A stretch of DNA of 64,000 bases from Streptomyces sp. CB02959 (GCF_002803155.1 NZ_NNBP01000001.1:496001-560000), one strand, 5' to 3'; counted from the first letter of the stretch, positions 18,602 through 27,865 are shown. The notes: generated from the sequence alone by a model not told the origin. A program made the numbers and translations.

Positions 18602-21600
18602 GTGTCGCTACAGTCCCCCAACAGTGCGAGTGTCTCGGCCGAACAGGAAGAGCAGCGGAAGAATCCCGCTGCCGCGTTCGGTTCCAACGAGTGGCTCGTC
18701 GACGAGATCTACCAGCAGTACCTCCAGGACCCGAACTCGGTAGACCGAGCCTGGTGGGACTTCTTTGCCGACTACAAGCCGGGCCAGCCGGCGGCGGACG
18801 CTGCCCCGGCAGCTCCGGCCCCGTCGGCCCCGGCTCCTGCGGCGGCCCCCGCCGCGGAGGCTCCGAAGCCCCCCGCCGCGGCCCCGGCGAAGCCGGCCGC
18901 GAGTGCCGCGCCCGCGCCTGCGCCCGCCAAGAACGCGCCCGCGAAGCCCGCGGCGAAGCCGGCTCCGGCGGCCAAGCAGTCCCCGGCCGGCGAGGCACCC
19001 GAGGGTCCCGAGTTCGTCACCCTGCGCGGCCCGTCGGCGGCCGTCGCGAAGAACATGCACGCGTCCCTGGAGCTGCCGACGGCCACGTCCGTCCGCGCGG
19101 TCCCGGTGAAGCTGCTGTTCGACAACCGGATCGTCATCAACAACCACCTCAAGCGCGCCCGCGGCGGGAAGGTCTCCTTCACGCACGTCATCGGGTACGC
19201 GATGGTGCAGGCCCTCAAGGCCATGCCGTCGATGAACAACTCCTTCGCGGAGAAGGACGGCAAGCCGACGCTGGTCAAGCCGGCGCACATCAACCTCGGC
19301 CTGGCCATCGACCTGGTCAAGGCCAAGGGCGAGCGCCAGCTGGTCGTCGCGGCCATCAAGAAGGCCGAGACGCTGAGCTTCTTCGAGTTCTGGCAGGCGT
19401 ACGAGGACATCGTCCGCCGGGCCCGGGACAACAAGCTCACGATGGACGACTTCACCGGGGTCACCGCGTCGCTGACGAACCCCGGCGGCATCGGCACCGT
19501 CCACTCGGTGCCGCGCCTGATGCCCGGCCAGTCCATGATCATGGGCGTCGGCTCGATGGACTACCCGGCCGAGTTCCAGGGCACCTCGCAGGACGCCCTG
19601 AACAAGCTGGGCGTCTCCAAGGTCATGACGCTGACCAGCACCTACGACCACCGGGTGATCCAGGGCGCCGCCTCCGGCGAGTTCCTGCGGATCATGAGCC
19701 AGCTGCTGCTCGGCGAGAACGACTTCTACGACGACATCTTCAAGTCGCTGCGGATCCCCTACGAGCCGATCCGCTGGATGCGCGACATCGACGCGTCGCA
19801 CGACGACGACGTCACCAAGGCCGCGCGGGTCTTCGAGCTGATCCACTCCTACCGGCAGCGCGGCCACGTCATGGCCGACACCGACCCGCTGGAGTACCAC
19901 CAGCGCAAGCACCCCGACCTGGACATCACCGAGCACGGCCTCACCCTGTGGGACCTGGAGCGGGAGTTCGCGGTCGGCGGCTTCTCCGGCAAGTCCATGA
20001 TGAAGCTGCGCGACATCCTCGGCGTGCTGCGCGACTCGTACTGCCGCACCACCGGCATCGAGTTCATGCACATCCAGGACCCCAAGCAGCGCAAGTGGAT
20101 CCAGGACCGGGTCGAGCGCCCGCACAAGTCGCCCGAGCGCGACGAGCAGCTGCGCATCCTGCGCCGGCTGAACTCCGCCGAGGCGTTCGAGACGTTCCTG
20201 CAGACCAAGTACGTCGGCCAGAAGCGCTTCTCGCTGGAGGGCGGCGAGTCCGTCATCCCGCTGCTGGACGCGGTCATCGACTCCGCCGCCGAGGCGCGGC
20301 TGGACGAGGCCGTCATCGGCATGGCCCACCGCGGCCGGCTCAACGTCCTGGCGAACATCGTCGGCAAGTCCTACGCCCAGCTCTTCCGCGAGTTCGAGGG
20401 CAACCTCGACCCGAAGTCGATGCACGGCTCCGGCGACGTCAAGTACCACCTGGGCGCCGAGGGCACCTTCACCGGTCTGGACGGCGAGCAGATCAAGGTC
20501 TCGCTGACCGCCAACCCCTCCCACCTGGAGGCCGTGGACCCGGTCGTCGAGGGTGTCTCCCGCGCCAAGCAGGACATCATCAACAAGGGCGGTACGGACT
20601 TCACGGTCCTGCCGATCCAGCTGCACGGTGACGCGGCGTTCGCCGGCCAGGGCGTGGTCGCGGAGACGCTGAACATGTCCCAGCTGCGCGGCTACCGCAC
20701 CGGCGGCACGGTGCACGTCGTCATCAACAACCAGGTCGGCTTCACCGCCGCGCCGGAGTCCTCGCGCTCCTCCATGTACGCCACCGACGTGGCCCGCATG
20801 ATCGAGGCGCCGATCTTCCACGTCAACGGCGACGACCCCGAGGCCGTCGTCCGGGTCGCCCGGCTCGCCTTCGAGTTCCGCCAGGCGTTCAACAAGGACG
20901 TGGTCATCGACCTGATCTGCTACCGCCGCCGCGGCCACAACGAGCTCGACAACCCGGCCTTCACCCAGCCGCTGATGTACGACCTGATCGACAAGAAGCG
21001 TTCGGTGCGCAAGCTCTACACCGAGTCGCTGATCGGCCGGGGCGACATCACCCTCGAAGAGGCGGAGCAGGCGCTCCAGGACTTCCAGGGCCAGCTGGAG
21101 AAGGTCTTCACCGAGGTCCGCGACGCCGCCACGGCCCCGGCCGTGCCGGAGGTCCCGCAGCCGCAGGCCGAGTTCCCGGTCCACGTGGAGACCGCGGTCT
21201 CCCAGGAGATCGTCAAGCGGATCGCCGAGTCGCAGGTCAACATCCCCGACCACATCACCGTCCACCCGCGTCTGCTGCCGCAGCTGCAGCGCCGGGCCGG
21301 GATGATCGAGGACGGCACCATCGACTGGGGCATGGGCGAGACCCTGGCCATCGGTTCGCTGCTGATGGAGGGCACCCCGGTCCGGCTCGCCGGCCAGGAC
21401 TCCCGCCGCGGCACGTTCGGCCAGCGCCACGCGGTGCTGATCGACCGGCAGACCGGCGAGGACTACACCCCGCTGCTGTACCTGTCCGAGGACCAGGCCC
21501 GCTTCAACGTCTACGACTCGCTGCTCAGCGAGTACGCGGCGATGGGCTTCGAGTACGGCTACTCGCTGGCCCGCCCGGACGCGCTGGTGATGTGGGAGGC

Positions 21601-22369
21601 GCAGTTCGGTGACTTCACCAACGGCGCGCAGACCGTCATCGACGAGTTCATCTCCTCCGCGGAGCAGAAGTGGGGCCAGACGTCCGGCGTCACCCTGCTG
21701 CTCCCGCACGGCTACGAGGGCCAGGGCCCGGACCACTCCTCGGCCCGGATCGAGCGCTTCCTCCAGCTGTGCGCGCAGAACAACATGACCGTCGCGATGC
21801 CGACGCTCCCGTCGAACTACTTCCACCTGCTGCGCTGGCAGGTGCACAACCCGCACCACAAGCCGCTGATCGTCTTCACCCCGAAGTCGATGCTGCGTCT
21901 GAAGGCCGCGGCGTCGAAGACGGCGGAGTTCGTCACCGGCGGCTTCCGCCCGGTGATCGGCGACAGCACGGTCAAGCCCGAGGACGTCCGCAAGGTCGTC
22001 TTCTGCTCCGGCAAGGTCTACTACGACCTGGAGGAGGAGCGGGTCAAGCGCGGCGCGTTCGACACCGCGGTGGTCCGGATCGAGCGGCTGTACCCGCTGC
22101 CCGGCAAGGAGCTCCAGGCGGAGATCGCCAAGTTCCCGAACGCCGAGAAGTACCTGTGGGCGCAGGAGGAGCCGGCGAACCAGGGTGCCTGGCCGTTCCT
22201 CGGCCTCAACCTGATCGACCACCTGGACCTGGCGGTCGGCGCCGACGTCCCGCACGGTGAGCGCCTGCGCCGCATCTCGCGGCCGCACGGCTCGTCGCCG
22301 GCGGTCGGCTCGGCCAAGCGGCACCAGGCCGAGCAGGCCCAGCTGATGGCGGAGGTCTTCGACGCGTGA
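18602..22369 (+). CDS. kgd: Multifunctional 2-oxoglutarate dehydrogenase E1 with fused E2-type acyltransferase domain
   Basis: The 1,255-residue protein has the actinobacterial layout: an N-terminal E1 helix ([16 protein letters not shown]), an Ala/Pro/Lys-rich linker (about 63-130), an E2-type succinyltransferase catalytic domain with [10 protein letters not shown] (His350), then the full thiamine-diphosphate E1 ([10 protein letters not shown] and [11 protein letters not shown] around 675-710). It decarboxylates 2-oxoglutarate in the TCA cycle and lacks a lipoyl domain, so it must work with another E2. In relatives the FHA protein GarA inhibits it. The GTG at 18602 has GGAAGAGGG about 12 nt upstream. 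The 237 bp before it hold its promoter, possibly with TAGCCT at 18546. Confidence 0.97.
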   Translation: MSLQSPNSASVSAEQEEQRKNPAAAFGSNEWLVDEIYQQYLQDPNSVDRAWWDFFADYKPGQPAADAAPAAPAPSAPAPAAAPAAEAPKPPAAAPAKPAASAAPAPAPAKNAPAKPAAKPAPAAKQSPAGEAPEGPEFVTLRGPSAAVAKNMHASLELPTATSVRAVPVKLLFDNRIVINNHLKRARGGKVSFTHVIGYAMVQALKAMPSMNNSFAEKDGKPTLVKPAHINLGLAIDLVKAKGERQLVVAAIKKAETLSFFEFWQAYEDIVRRARDNKLTMDDFTGVTASLTNPGGIGTVHSVPRLMPGQSMIMGVGSMDYPAEFQGTSQDALNKLGVSKVMTLTSTYDHRVIQGAASGEFLRIMSQLLLGENDFYDDIFKSLRIPYEPIRWMRDIDASHDDDVTKAARVFELIHSYRQRGHVMADTDPLEYHQRKHPDLDITEHGLTLWDLEREFAVGGFSGKSMMKLRDILGVLRDSYCRTTGIEFMHIQDPKQRKWIQDRVERPHKSPERDEQLRILRRLNSAEAFETFLQTKYVGQKRFSLEGGESVIPLLDAVIDSAAEARLDEAVIGMAHRGRLNVLANIVGKSYAQLFREFEGNLDPKSMHGSGDVKYHLGAEGTFTGLDGEQIKVSLTANPSHLEAVDPVVEGVSRAKQDIINKGGTDFTVLPIQLHGDAAFAGQGVVAETLNMSQLRGYRTGGTVHVVINNQVGFTAAPESSRSSMYATDVARMIEAPIFHVNGDDPEAVVRVARLAFEFRQAFNKDVVIDLICYRRRGHNELDNPAFTQPLMYDLIDKKRSVRKLYTESLIGRGDITLEEAEQALQDFQGQLEKVFTEVRDAATAPAVPEVPQPQAEFPVHVETAVSQEIVKRIAESQVNIPDHITVHPRLLPQLQRRAGMIEDGTIDWGMGETLAIGSLLMEGTPVRLAGQDSRRGTFGQRHAVLIDRQTGEDYTPLLYLSEDQARFNVYDSLLSEYAAMGFEYGYSLARPDALVMWEAQFGDFTNGAQTVIDEFISSAEQKWGQTSGVTLLLPHGYEGQGPDHSSARIERFLQLCAQNNMTVAMPTLPSNYFHLLRWQVHNPHHKPLIVFTPKSMLRLKAAASKTAEFVTGGFRPVIGDSTVKPEDVRKVVFCSGKVYYDLEEERVKRGAFDTAVVRIERLYPLPGKELQAEIAKFPNAEKYLWAQEEPANQGAWPFLGLNLIDHLDLAVGADVPHGERLRRISRPHGSSPAVGSAKRHQAEQAQLMAEVFDA

Positions 22370-22398
22370 GCGTCTAGCCGCCGCTGACCACGGTCCGC

Positions 22399-22438
22399 GA
22401 AGGGCCCGTTCCCACCGTCCGGTGGGAACGGGCCCTTC
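22399..22438 (+). terminator. Hairpin terminator after the 2-oxoglutarate dehydrogenase gene
   Basis: A perfect 18-bp stem (22399-22416 with 22421-22438) and a 4-nt loop begin 30 bp after the stop codon. Confidence 0.85.
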
Positions 22439-22541
22439 GGGCTGTCCGGGGGCGGGGCGGACCGCCCCCGGCCGGTGGCACGGCGGGTCCGCGCGGCTGC
22501 CTATCCTGGCCGCAATGTCCCTTTGACCTGCTGGAGAGCAC

Positions 22542-22721
22542 GTGTATTTCACTGACCGCGGCATCGAGGAGCTGGAGAACCGGCGCGGCGAGGAGGAGGT
22601 CACCCTCGGGTGGGTGGCCGAGCAGCTCCGGACGTTCGTCGACCTCAATCCGGACTTCGAGGTTCCGGTCGAGCGGCTGGCCACCTGGCTGGCCCGACTG
22701 GACGACGAGGACGACGAGTAG
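22542..22721 (+). CDS. Small conserved acidic protein (59 aa, DUF6104-like)
   Basis: A GTG at 22542 with CTGGAGAG upstream opens a 59-residue reading frame ending at TAG (22719-22721). The protein reads as a compact helical domain (FTDRGIEELENRRG, VTLGWVAEQLRTFVDLNP, VERLATWLARL) with an acidic DDEDDE tail and is, from memory, conserved at this place in Streptomyces. It follows the 2-oxoglutarate dehydrogenase gene after a strong terminator, so it should have its own promoter. Function unknown. Confidence 0.75.
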   Translation: MYFTDRGIEELENRRGEEEVTLGWVAEQLRTFVDLNPDFEVPVERLATWLARLDDEDDE

Positions 22722-22829
22722 GGGATGCAGGGGGCACAGGGCGCGCACAGCGCGTGGCCGGCGGGCCGGACCGGCGTCACCTAGGGGAACGGAAGGGGCG
22801 TATCAGGGCAGGGTCAGGGGTGGACCTGC

Positions 22830-22857
22830 TTGACTCCCACGGGCTGCGATATATCGT
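22830..22857 (+). promoter_or_regulatory. Probable promoter of the DUF4097-padR operon
   Basis: TTGACT at 22830-22835 and TATCGT at 22852-22857 are separated by 16 bp, in line with housekeeping promoters. The -10 lies inside the 27-bp palindrome, so a bound repressor would block polymerase. Confidence 0.55.
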
Positions 22858-22877
22858 GTCTATCGAAGACGCGATAT
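22851..22877. promoter_or_regulatory. 27-bp palindromic operator, probable PadR site
   Basis: ATATCG at the left end (22851) and CGATAT at the right end (22872-22877) bound an imperfect palindrome in which 23 of 27 positions are symmetric. It overlaps the predicted -10 and is 33 bp upstream of the first gene of an operon that encodes a PadR protein. AT-rich palindromes of this kind are typical PadR operators. Confidence 0.7.
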
Positions 22878-22910
22878 GTTGCGTGTCTGCCTACCCTGGG
22901 GAGGTCAGGT

Positions 22911-23822
22911 ATGTCAGCCCGGACCGAGTGGACGGTCTCCGCACCACGCACACTGGAGATCGAGGAACCCGTCGGCGCCCTCTCCGTGCGCCTGATGGGC
23001 GGCACCGTCAACGTCGTCGGCACCTCCGAAGCCGGGCCGGCCCGGCTGGAGATCTCCGAGCTGCACGGCCCGCCGGTGACGGTCTCCTACGAGGACGGCA
23101 CCCTCTCCGTCGGCTACGACGACCTGCCCTGGAAGGGCTTCTTGAAGTTCCTGGAGCGCAAGGGCTGGAACCGCAGCGCGGTGGTCTCCGTGACGGTGCC
23201 GGCCACCACCCGCGTCGAGGTCGGGGTGGTCGGCGCCGGTGCGGTCGTCTCCGGCATCTCGGGGCGTACGGAGCTGCGCGGGGTCAACGGCGACAGCACC
23301 CTCGTCGGCCTCTCCGGCCCGGTCCGCGCCGACACCGTCGCCGGCAACGTCGAGGCCCAGGCCCTGACCGGCGACCTCCGGTTCAACTCCGTGTCGGGCG
23401 ATCTGACGGTCGTCGAGGGCATCGGCGGCGCGGTGCACGCCGACTCCGTCAGCGGTGACATGGTCCTGGACCTGGACCCGGCGGCGGGGGCGGAGATCGA
23501 CCTGACCACCGTCTCCGGCGAGATCGCCATCCGGCTGCCCGACCCGGCCGACGCCAAGGTGGACGCGGGTACCACCACCGGCGCGGTCACCAACGCCTTC
23601 GACGACCTGCGGGTCACCGGCCAGTGGGGCGCCAAGCGGATCACCGGCTCGCTGGGGGCCGGCACCGGCCGGCTCAAGGCCACCACCGTCTCCGGCGCCC
23701 TCGCCCTGCTGCGCCGCCCCGCCTCCCAGGAACCGGACGGCCCCGCCGGCGAGAAGCCGGCCGGCGGACCGGGCGACGGCCCCTCCCCCACGACCCCGCC
23801 CGCCGGGAAGAAGGTGCTCTGA
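22911..23822 (+). CDS. DUF4097 beta-solenoid protein, first gene of the padR operon
   Basis: A 303-residue protein. After a short N-terminal part, residues about 30-250 alternate short hydrophobic strands and turns (VSGISGRTELRGVNGDSTLVGLSGPVRADTV), the repetitive pattern of DUF4097 right-handed beta-helix domains. The last 35 residues are Pro/Gly-rich and likely disordered. No signal peptide or membrane segment is seen. GGGGAGG lies just upstream of the ATG. The padR gene begins 2 bp after its stop, so the two are cotranscribed and coupled. DUF4097 proteins often accompany PadR regulators and envelope stress functions; the exact role is unknown. Confidence 0.85.
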   Translation: MSARTEWTVSAPRTLEIEEPVGALSVRLMGGTVNVVGTSEAGPARLEISELHGPPVTVSYEDGTLSVGYDDLPWKGFLKFLERKGWNRSAVVSVTVPATTRVEVGVVGAGAVVSGISGRTELRGVNGDSTLVGLSGPVRADTVAGNVEAQALTGDLRFNSVSGDLTVVEGIGGAVHADSVSGDMVLDLDPAAGAEIDLTTVSGEIAIRLPDPADAKVDAGTTTGAVTNAFDDLRVTGQWGAKRITGSLGAGTGRLKATTVSGALALLRRPASQEPDGPAGEKPAGGPGDGPSPTTPPAGKKVL

Positions 23823-23824
23823 GC

Positions 23825-25054
23825 ATGCCCCCCGTCTTCGCCCACGGCCGTCTGCGGCTCTACCTCCTCAAGCTGCTCGACGAGGCCCCGCGGCACGGCT
23901 ACGAGATCATCCGCCTCCTGGAGGAGCGCTTCCAGGGGCTCTACGCCCCGTCCGCCGGCACGGTCTACCCCCGACTGGCCAAGCTGGAGGCCGAGGGCCT
24001 GGTGCGGCACACCACCGAGGGCGGCCGCAAGGTCTACTCCATCACCGACACCGGCCGCGCCGAACTCGCCGACCGCGGCGGTGAACTCGCCGATCTGGAG
24101 CTGGAGATCCGGGAGTCGGTGGCGGCCCTCGCCTCCGACATCCGGGAGGACGTCAGCGGCTCGGCCCGCGATCTGCGCCGGGAGATCCGGGAGGCCGCCC
24201 AGCAGGCCCGGGCGGGCGCCGGAAAGGCCGGCACGGGGAAGACCGGCGCGGGGAAGGCCGGTGCCGGACAGGGCGGGCGCAGGGGCCCGGCCGGCGGTCG
24301 GCCGTTCCCGGAGGCGTCGGACTACTTCGACGCCGCGTTCGGCGACAAGGACGCCTGGCGCCAGGCGAAGGAGGAGTTCCGGCGCGCCAAGGAGGAGTGG
24401 AAGGAGCAGGCCCGCCGCGCCAAGGAGGAGAGCCGCCGCGCCAAGCAGGACGCGCAGCGGGCCCGCAAGCAGGCCAAGGACGCCGAGGTGCAGGCCCGCG
24501 AGGAGATCCAACGGGTCATCAAGCACGTCCAGGAACAGGCCCAGGGCGCGATGCGCACCGGCGACTGGTCGGCCGCGGTGCGGGACGCGCTGTCCGAGGT
24601 GTCCCGCGAGGTCGGCCGGTACACCGGCGCCAGGTCCGGCACCGAAGCGGCCGAGGAGCACCGGCGGTCCGCCCCGGAAGCCGCGGACCACGGCACCGCC
24701 GAGGACGGCCCGCGGGTCACGGTCGAGCGGATCGACCTCACCAAGGAGGCCCCCGAGGCGGCGGCCCCGGAGCCCTCGGAGGCCCCAGAGTCACCGGCGG
24801 CCCACGCGCACGCCCCCGAGGAGCCCGCGGCGCCCGCGTGGGCCGCCGAGCCGGGCAGCGGCGACCCGGCCCGCGACTTCGACCGCCTGCTGGACCGCTT
24901 CCGGGACGACCTGCGGGACGCCGCCCGCGACCACGGCGTCACCGCGGCACAGCTCACCGAGTCCCGCCGCCGGTTGGCGGCCACCGCCGCCCACATCGGC
25001 ACGCTGCTGCGCCGCCCCGGGACGGACGGCGCGCGGGCGGACCAGGAGGCGTAG
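23825..25054 (+). CDS. PadR-family regulator with long coiled-coil C-terminus
   Basis: The first 90 residues are a PadR winged helix (LRLYLLKLLDEAPRHGYEIIRLLEE, SAGTVYPRLAKLEAEGLV, GGRKVYSIT). The protein is 409 residues, much longer than the 100-200 usual for the family: a Gly/Ala/Lys-rich linker (about 125-160) leads to a charged coiled coil (about 170-250, repeated RRAKEE units) and a Pro/Ala/Glu-rich tail with a final helical pair. It should repress its own operon through the palindrome upstream. The signal it senses is unknown; the long extension could contact the DUF4097 protein. Confidence 0.88.
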   Translation: MPPVFAHGRLRLYLLKLLDEAPRHGYEIIRLLEERFQGLYAPSAGTVYPRLAKLEAEGLVRHTTEGGRKVYSITDTGRAELADRGGELADLELEIRESVAALASDIREDVSGSARDLRREIREAAQQARAGAGKAGTGKTGAGKAGAGQGGRRGPAGGRPFPEASDYFDAAFGDKDAWRQAKEEFRRAKEEWKEQARRAKEESRRAKQDAQRARKQAKDAEVQAREEIQRVIKHVQEQAQGAMRTGDWSAAVRDALSEVSREVGRYTGARSGTEAAEEHRRSAPEAADHGTAEDGPRVTVERIDLTKEAPEAAAPEPSEAPESPAAHAHAPEEPAAPAWAAEPGSGDPARDFDRLLDRFRDDLRDAARDHGVTAAQLTESRRRLAATAAHIGTLLRRPGTDGARADQEA

Positions 25055-25074
25055 CAGGAGGCGCAGCGGGCGGT

Positions 25075-25107
25075 CCGCGCCGGGGGTTCGACGCTCCCCC
25101 GGCGCGG
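25075..25107. terminator. Hairpin between the padR and Clp-N genes
   Basis: A perfect 12-bp stem (25075-25086 and 25096-25107) with a 9-nt loop lies between the convergent genes and probably ends transcription from both sides. Confidence 0.75.
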
Positions 25108-25200
25108 CCCACCCTCCCGGCCTTCGGCGGCCCGGCCCGCGGTCGGCGCCCCGCACCGGCCCCGGAGTGCGGCCGCCCGAGGTGCGGGCCGCCCGGCGCG

Positions 25201-25761
25201 TCAGCTCGCGCGTCCGGCGGGCCGCTCCGCCAGGACCTGCACCACCGCGTCGTGGGTCGCCCCGTGCTCGGCGAGCGCCGCCCCGGCCGGACCGGACCGG
25301 GCGGTGAGCGCCAGCAGCAGGTGCTCGTCGCCGATGTGCCGCTCGGCGCGGCCCACCGCGATCCGCAGCGCGCGCTCCAGTACCGCCTGCGCGTCCGGCG
25401 AGAAGCGGCGGCGCGCCCACCGCCGGCGCCGGGCCCCGGGCCACCCGCCGGCCAGCGCCCCGGTCCCGTGCACGTCCTCCACCCGCGCCACCACCTCGTC
25501 GACGTCGATCCCGAGTCCGGCCAGCGCCGCCGCGTCGGCCGTGGAGATGCCGCCCCGCCGCCGGTCCGCCGCCAGCGCGTCGGCGACCGCCGTCCGCGGT
25601 ACGCGGAGTCCGTCGAGCACCGCCGCGGCCGGGGTACCCCTGCGGTCCAACAGCGCGAGCAGCAGCTCCGGTTCCCCGACGGTGGGGCTGCCGGCGCGGT
25701 CCGCGTGCTCCACCGCGCCGCGCACCACCGCCCGGGCAGCGGCCGTGAACTTCTCGAACAT
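25201..25761 (-). CDS. Orphan Clp N-terminal-domain protein (no ATPase)
   Basis: A 186-residue protein built of two Clp_N repeats. The first (MFEKFTAAARAVVRGAVEHADRAGSPTVGEPELLLALL) and the second (RRFSPDAQAVLERALRIAVGRAERHIGDEHLLLAL) match the double repeat at the N-terminus of ClpA/ClpC, but no AAA+ module follows. Such orphan domains may act as adaptors or decoys for ClpC substrates. The stop of the upstream HTH gene overlaps its start by one base (TGATG), so translation is coupled. It converges on padR. Confidence 0.85.
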   Translation of the reverse strand: MFEKFTAAARAVVRGAVEHADRAGSPTVGEPELLLALLDRRGTPAAAVLDGLRVPRTAVADALAADRRRGGISTADAAALAGLGIDVDEVVARVEDVHGTGALAGGWPGARRRRWARRRFSPDAQAVLERALRIAVGRAERHIGDEHLLLALTARSGPAGAALAEHGATHDAVVQVLAERPAGRAS

Positions 25762-25970
25762 CAGCGCCTCCCGTGCTTCTTGTGGACCGCCTGGCGACTG
25801 ACGCCCAGTTCGGCGGCGATCTCCTGCCACGACCAGCCCTTCGCGCGGGCGCTGCGCACCTGCACGGCTTCCAGTTGCTCCAGCAGCCTGCGGAGCGCGG
25901 CGACGGCACGGAGCCCGGCCCGCGGATCCGGGTCGCTCGCCCGTGCGGCGAGATCCGTTGCTTCGGTCAT
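25761..25970 (-). CDS. Small helix-turn-helix regulator (69 aa)
   Basis: A compact protein with an N-terminal helix pair (ALRRLLEQLEAVQVRSARAKG) and a C-terminal HTH, WSWQEIAAELGVSRQAVHKKHGRR, which ends the protein. The predicted promoter places the transcript start at or one base before the A of the ATG at 25970, so the mRNA is probably leaderless, which explains the missing ribosome binding site. A TTG at 25979 is an alternative. It is the likely repressor that uses the two GTCAAC palindromes in its own promoter. Confidence 0.8.
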   Translation of the reverse strand: MTEATDLAARASDPDPRAGLRAVAALRRLLEQLEAVQVRSARAKGWSWQEIAAELGVSRQAVHKKHGRR

Positions 25971-25974
25971 GCCT

Positions 25975-25990
25975 GTCAACTTACGTTGAC
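25975..25990. promoter_or_regulatory. Palindromic operator 1, GTCAAC-N4-GTTGAC
   Basis: GTCAACTTACGTTGAC overlaps the predicted -10 of the HTH-clpN operon. Its arms are identical to those of the second site, 28 bp away centre to centre. Confidence 0.7.
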
Positions 25991-26007
25991 GTTCCGGGCC
26001 GCGTCAA
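25978..26007 (-). promoter_or_regulatory. Probable promoter of the HTH-clpN operon
   Basis: Reading leftward, TTGACG (26007-26002) and TAAGTT (25983-25978) are spaced by 18 bp. The -35 sits in one palindrome and the -10 in the other. Confidence 0.6.
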
Positions 26008-26018
26008 CCATGGTTGAC
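26003..26018. promoter_or_regulatory. Palindromic operator 2, GTCAAC-N4-GTTGAC
   Basis: GTCAACCATGGTTGAC is a perfect 16-bp palindrome covering the predicted -35 of the leftward operon; it also carries TTGACA on the plus strand, which could serve a rightward promoter. Confidence 0.75.
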
Positions 26019-26116
26019 ACCTCGGCGTACACCAACCCTCTTGACCTCAACCGCACTTGAGGCAGCAGCATCGTGCCCTGCATCCCCGGTCCCCCCGGCA
26101 CGACAAGGAGCCCCCC

Positions 26117-26875
26117 ATGCCCCCGCCCGCCGCCACCCCGGCCCCCGCCCCCGGCTTCCCGGACGTCCGTCGGCCCGACGCCGGCACCGTCCTGATCAGC
26201 CCCTGGGTGGTGCCCGCGGCCCGCTTCCAACGCGCGGCGGCCGACGCGGTACTGGCCGCCTGGGAGGAGCAGGAGCGCCCGGCCGCGATGCTGGCACTCA
26301 CCACGTTCCTGAGCACCGACGGCGGCCACGTCCTCAACTACGCGCAGTGGACGCACGACGCGGCCCACCGCGCGTGGGCCCGCACCCACCGCCCCGCGGC
26401 CATCGCCCCCGTCGACGAGGCCATCCCGGGCATCCGCCGTCCGGGCCTGATCCGCTACCGCCGCTACCGCAGCCACGTGGCCGGGGAACGCGCCATCCGC
26501 ACACCCGCGTTCCTGGTGACCCCGACGTTCGCCACCACCGGGCCGCAGGCCCAGCGCGCCCTCGCCGACACCGTGCTCCGCAGGCTGGCCGAGGAGCCGG
26601 TACCGGGGCTGCTCGGCGCCCACTTCCACCTCTCGCAGGACGGCGGACGGGTGCTCAACTACGGGGAGTGGGCGGACGCTTCGGCCTGGCGGGCGTTCGC
26701 GGCCGGCGCCGCCTCGGCCGGGATCCGGGCGGCGATCGGGGCCCTGCCCGGTGTCGCCCCCGCCCCGGCGGTGCCGGCGGACGACACTGACGCGGGCACG
26801 CCCGGCGTACCGGACGTGCCCGCCTACGTCCTGCACCGGAGCCTGGTCAACGTCCCGCCGCCCGGCCGCGGCTGA
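26117..26875 (+). CDS. Tandem antibiotic-biosynthesis-monooxygenase-like (ABM) protein
   Basis: A 252-residue soluble protein with two copies of a ferredoxin-like ABM-type domain. Each half has a helix followed by a histidine/Asn-Tyr strand: LTTFLSTDGGHVLNYAQW in the first and AHFHLSQDGGRVLNYGEW in the second. ABM domains occur in cofactor-free oxygenases and in stress proteins, so the activity is not certain. AAGGAG precedes the ATG at 26117. It is divergent from the HTH gene and shares its operator region. Confidence 0.75.
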   Translation: MPPPAATPAPAPGFPDVRRPDAGTVLISPWVVPAARFQRAAADAVLAAWEEQERPAAMLALTTFLSTDGGHVLNYAQWTHDAAHRAWARTHRPAAIAPVDEAIPGIRRPGLIRYRRYRSHVAGERAIRTPAFLVTPTFATTGPQAQRALADTVLRRLAEEPVPGLLGAHFHLSQDGGRVLNYGEWADASAWRAFAAGAASAGIRAAIGALPGVAPAPAVPADDTDAGTPGVPDVPAYVLHRSLVNVPPPGRG

Positions 26876-26902
26876 CGCCCGGGACGTGCCCGGCCCGGCG
26901 GC

Positions 26903-27865
26903 TCAGACGGTCAGCACGATCTTCCCGAAGAGCTCGCCCTCGGCCATCCTCCCGAAGCCCTCGCGCGCCCGGTCCAGCGGCAGCGTGGAGTCGATCACCG
27001 GCCGGATGCCCTTGGCGGCGCAGAAGCTGAGCAGTCCGGCCAGTTCCTCCTTGCTGCCCATCGTCGAACCGACGATCTTCAGCTCCAGGAAGAAGATCCG
27101 GTTGAGCTCCCCGCTCTTCGGCGTGAAGCCGCTGGTGGCGCCGGAGATGACCAGGGTGCCGCCGGGCCGCAGCGACTTGACCGAATGCGACCAGGTGGCG
27201 GCGCCGACCGTCTCGATCACCGCGTCCACCCGCCGGGGCAGCCGCTCGCCGGACGCGAACGCCGCCTCGGCGCCCAGCTCCACCGCGCGTTTGCGCTTGG
27301 TCTCGTCCCGGCTGGTGGCGAAGACCCGCAGGCCCGCGGCGGCGCCCAGGACGATGGCGGCGGTCGCCACCCCGCCGCCGGCGCCCTGCACCAGCACGCT
27401 GTCGCCCGGCCGGACCCCGGCGTTGGTGAACAGCATCCGGTACGCGGTCAGCCACGCGGTGGGCAGGCAGGCGGCCTCCTCGAAGGACAGCTCCGCGGGC
27501 TTGGGGAGGACGTTCCAGGTGGGCACGGTGACCCGCTCGGCGAAGGTGCCCTGGTAGCGCTCGGTGAGGATGGACTGCTTCTCGTCCGGGCCGACGCCGT
27601 GGCCGGTCTGCCCGATGACGGAGTGCAGGACGACCTCGTTGCCGTGCTCGTCGATGCCGGCGGCGTCGCAGCCGAGGATCATCGGGAGCGACTCCTCGGT
27701 GATCCCGACGCCGCGCAGCGTCCACAGGTCGTGGTGGTTGAGGGAGGCGGCCTTGACGTCGACGGTGGTCCAGCCGGGGCGGGCGACGGGGGCCGGGCGC
27801 TCCCCCAATTCGAGGCCGTTCAGCGGCTGGTCGCGGTCGATGCGGGCGGCGTAGGCAGCAAACAT
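26903..27865 (-). CDS. Zinc-independent quinone-reductase-like MDR oxidoreductase
   Basis: A 320-residue medium-chain dehydrogenase/reductase. The N-terminal GroES-like domain contains KAASLNHHDLWTLRG, and the nucleotide-binding domain has VQGAGGGVATAAIVLG (NADPH loop) and FATSRDETKRKRA. The structural zinc cysteines are absent, as in quinone reductases and enoyl reductases. It should reduce a quinone or enone using NADPH. The ATG at 27865 starts the conserved part; the frame continues upstream without similarity. It follows the malic enzyme gene, from which a hairpin separates it. Confidence 0.85.
   Translation of the reverse strand: MFAAYAARIDRDQPLNGLELGERPAPVARPGWTTVDVKAASLNHHDLWTLRGVGITEESLPMILGCDAAGIDEHGNEVVLHSVIGQTGHGVGPDEKQSILTERYQGTFAERVTVPTWNVLPKPAELSFEEAACLPTAWLTAYRMLFTNAGVRPGDSVLVQGAGGGVATAAIVLGAAAGLRVFATSRDETKRKRAVELGAEAAFASGERLPRRVDAVIETVGAATWSHSVKSLRPGGTLVISGATSGFTPKSGELNRIFFLELKIVGSTMGSKEELAGLLSFCAAKGIRPVIDSTLPLDRAREGFGRMAEGELFGKIVLTV

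Noticed and set aside
18608..22780. 1,390-codon open frame on the minus strand across the 2-oxoglutarate dehydrogenase gene
   Set aside because: It is the reverse-complement shadow of a high-GC gene: composition is Arg/Ala/Gly/Leu-heavy with no domain, while the plus strand encodes a complete known enzyme.
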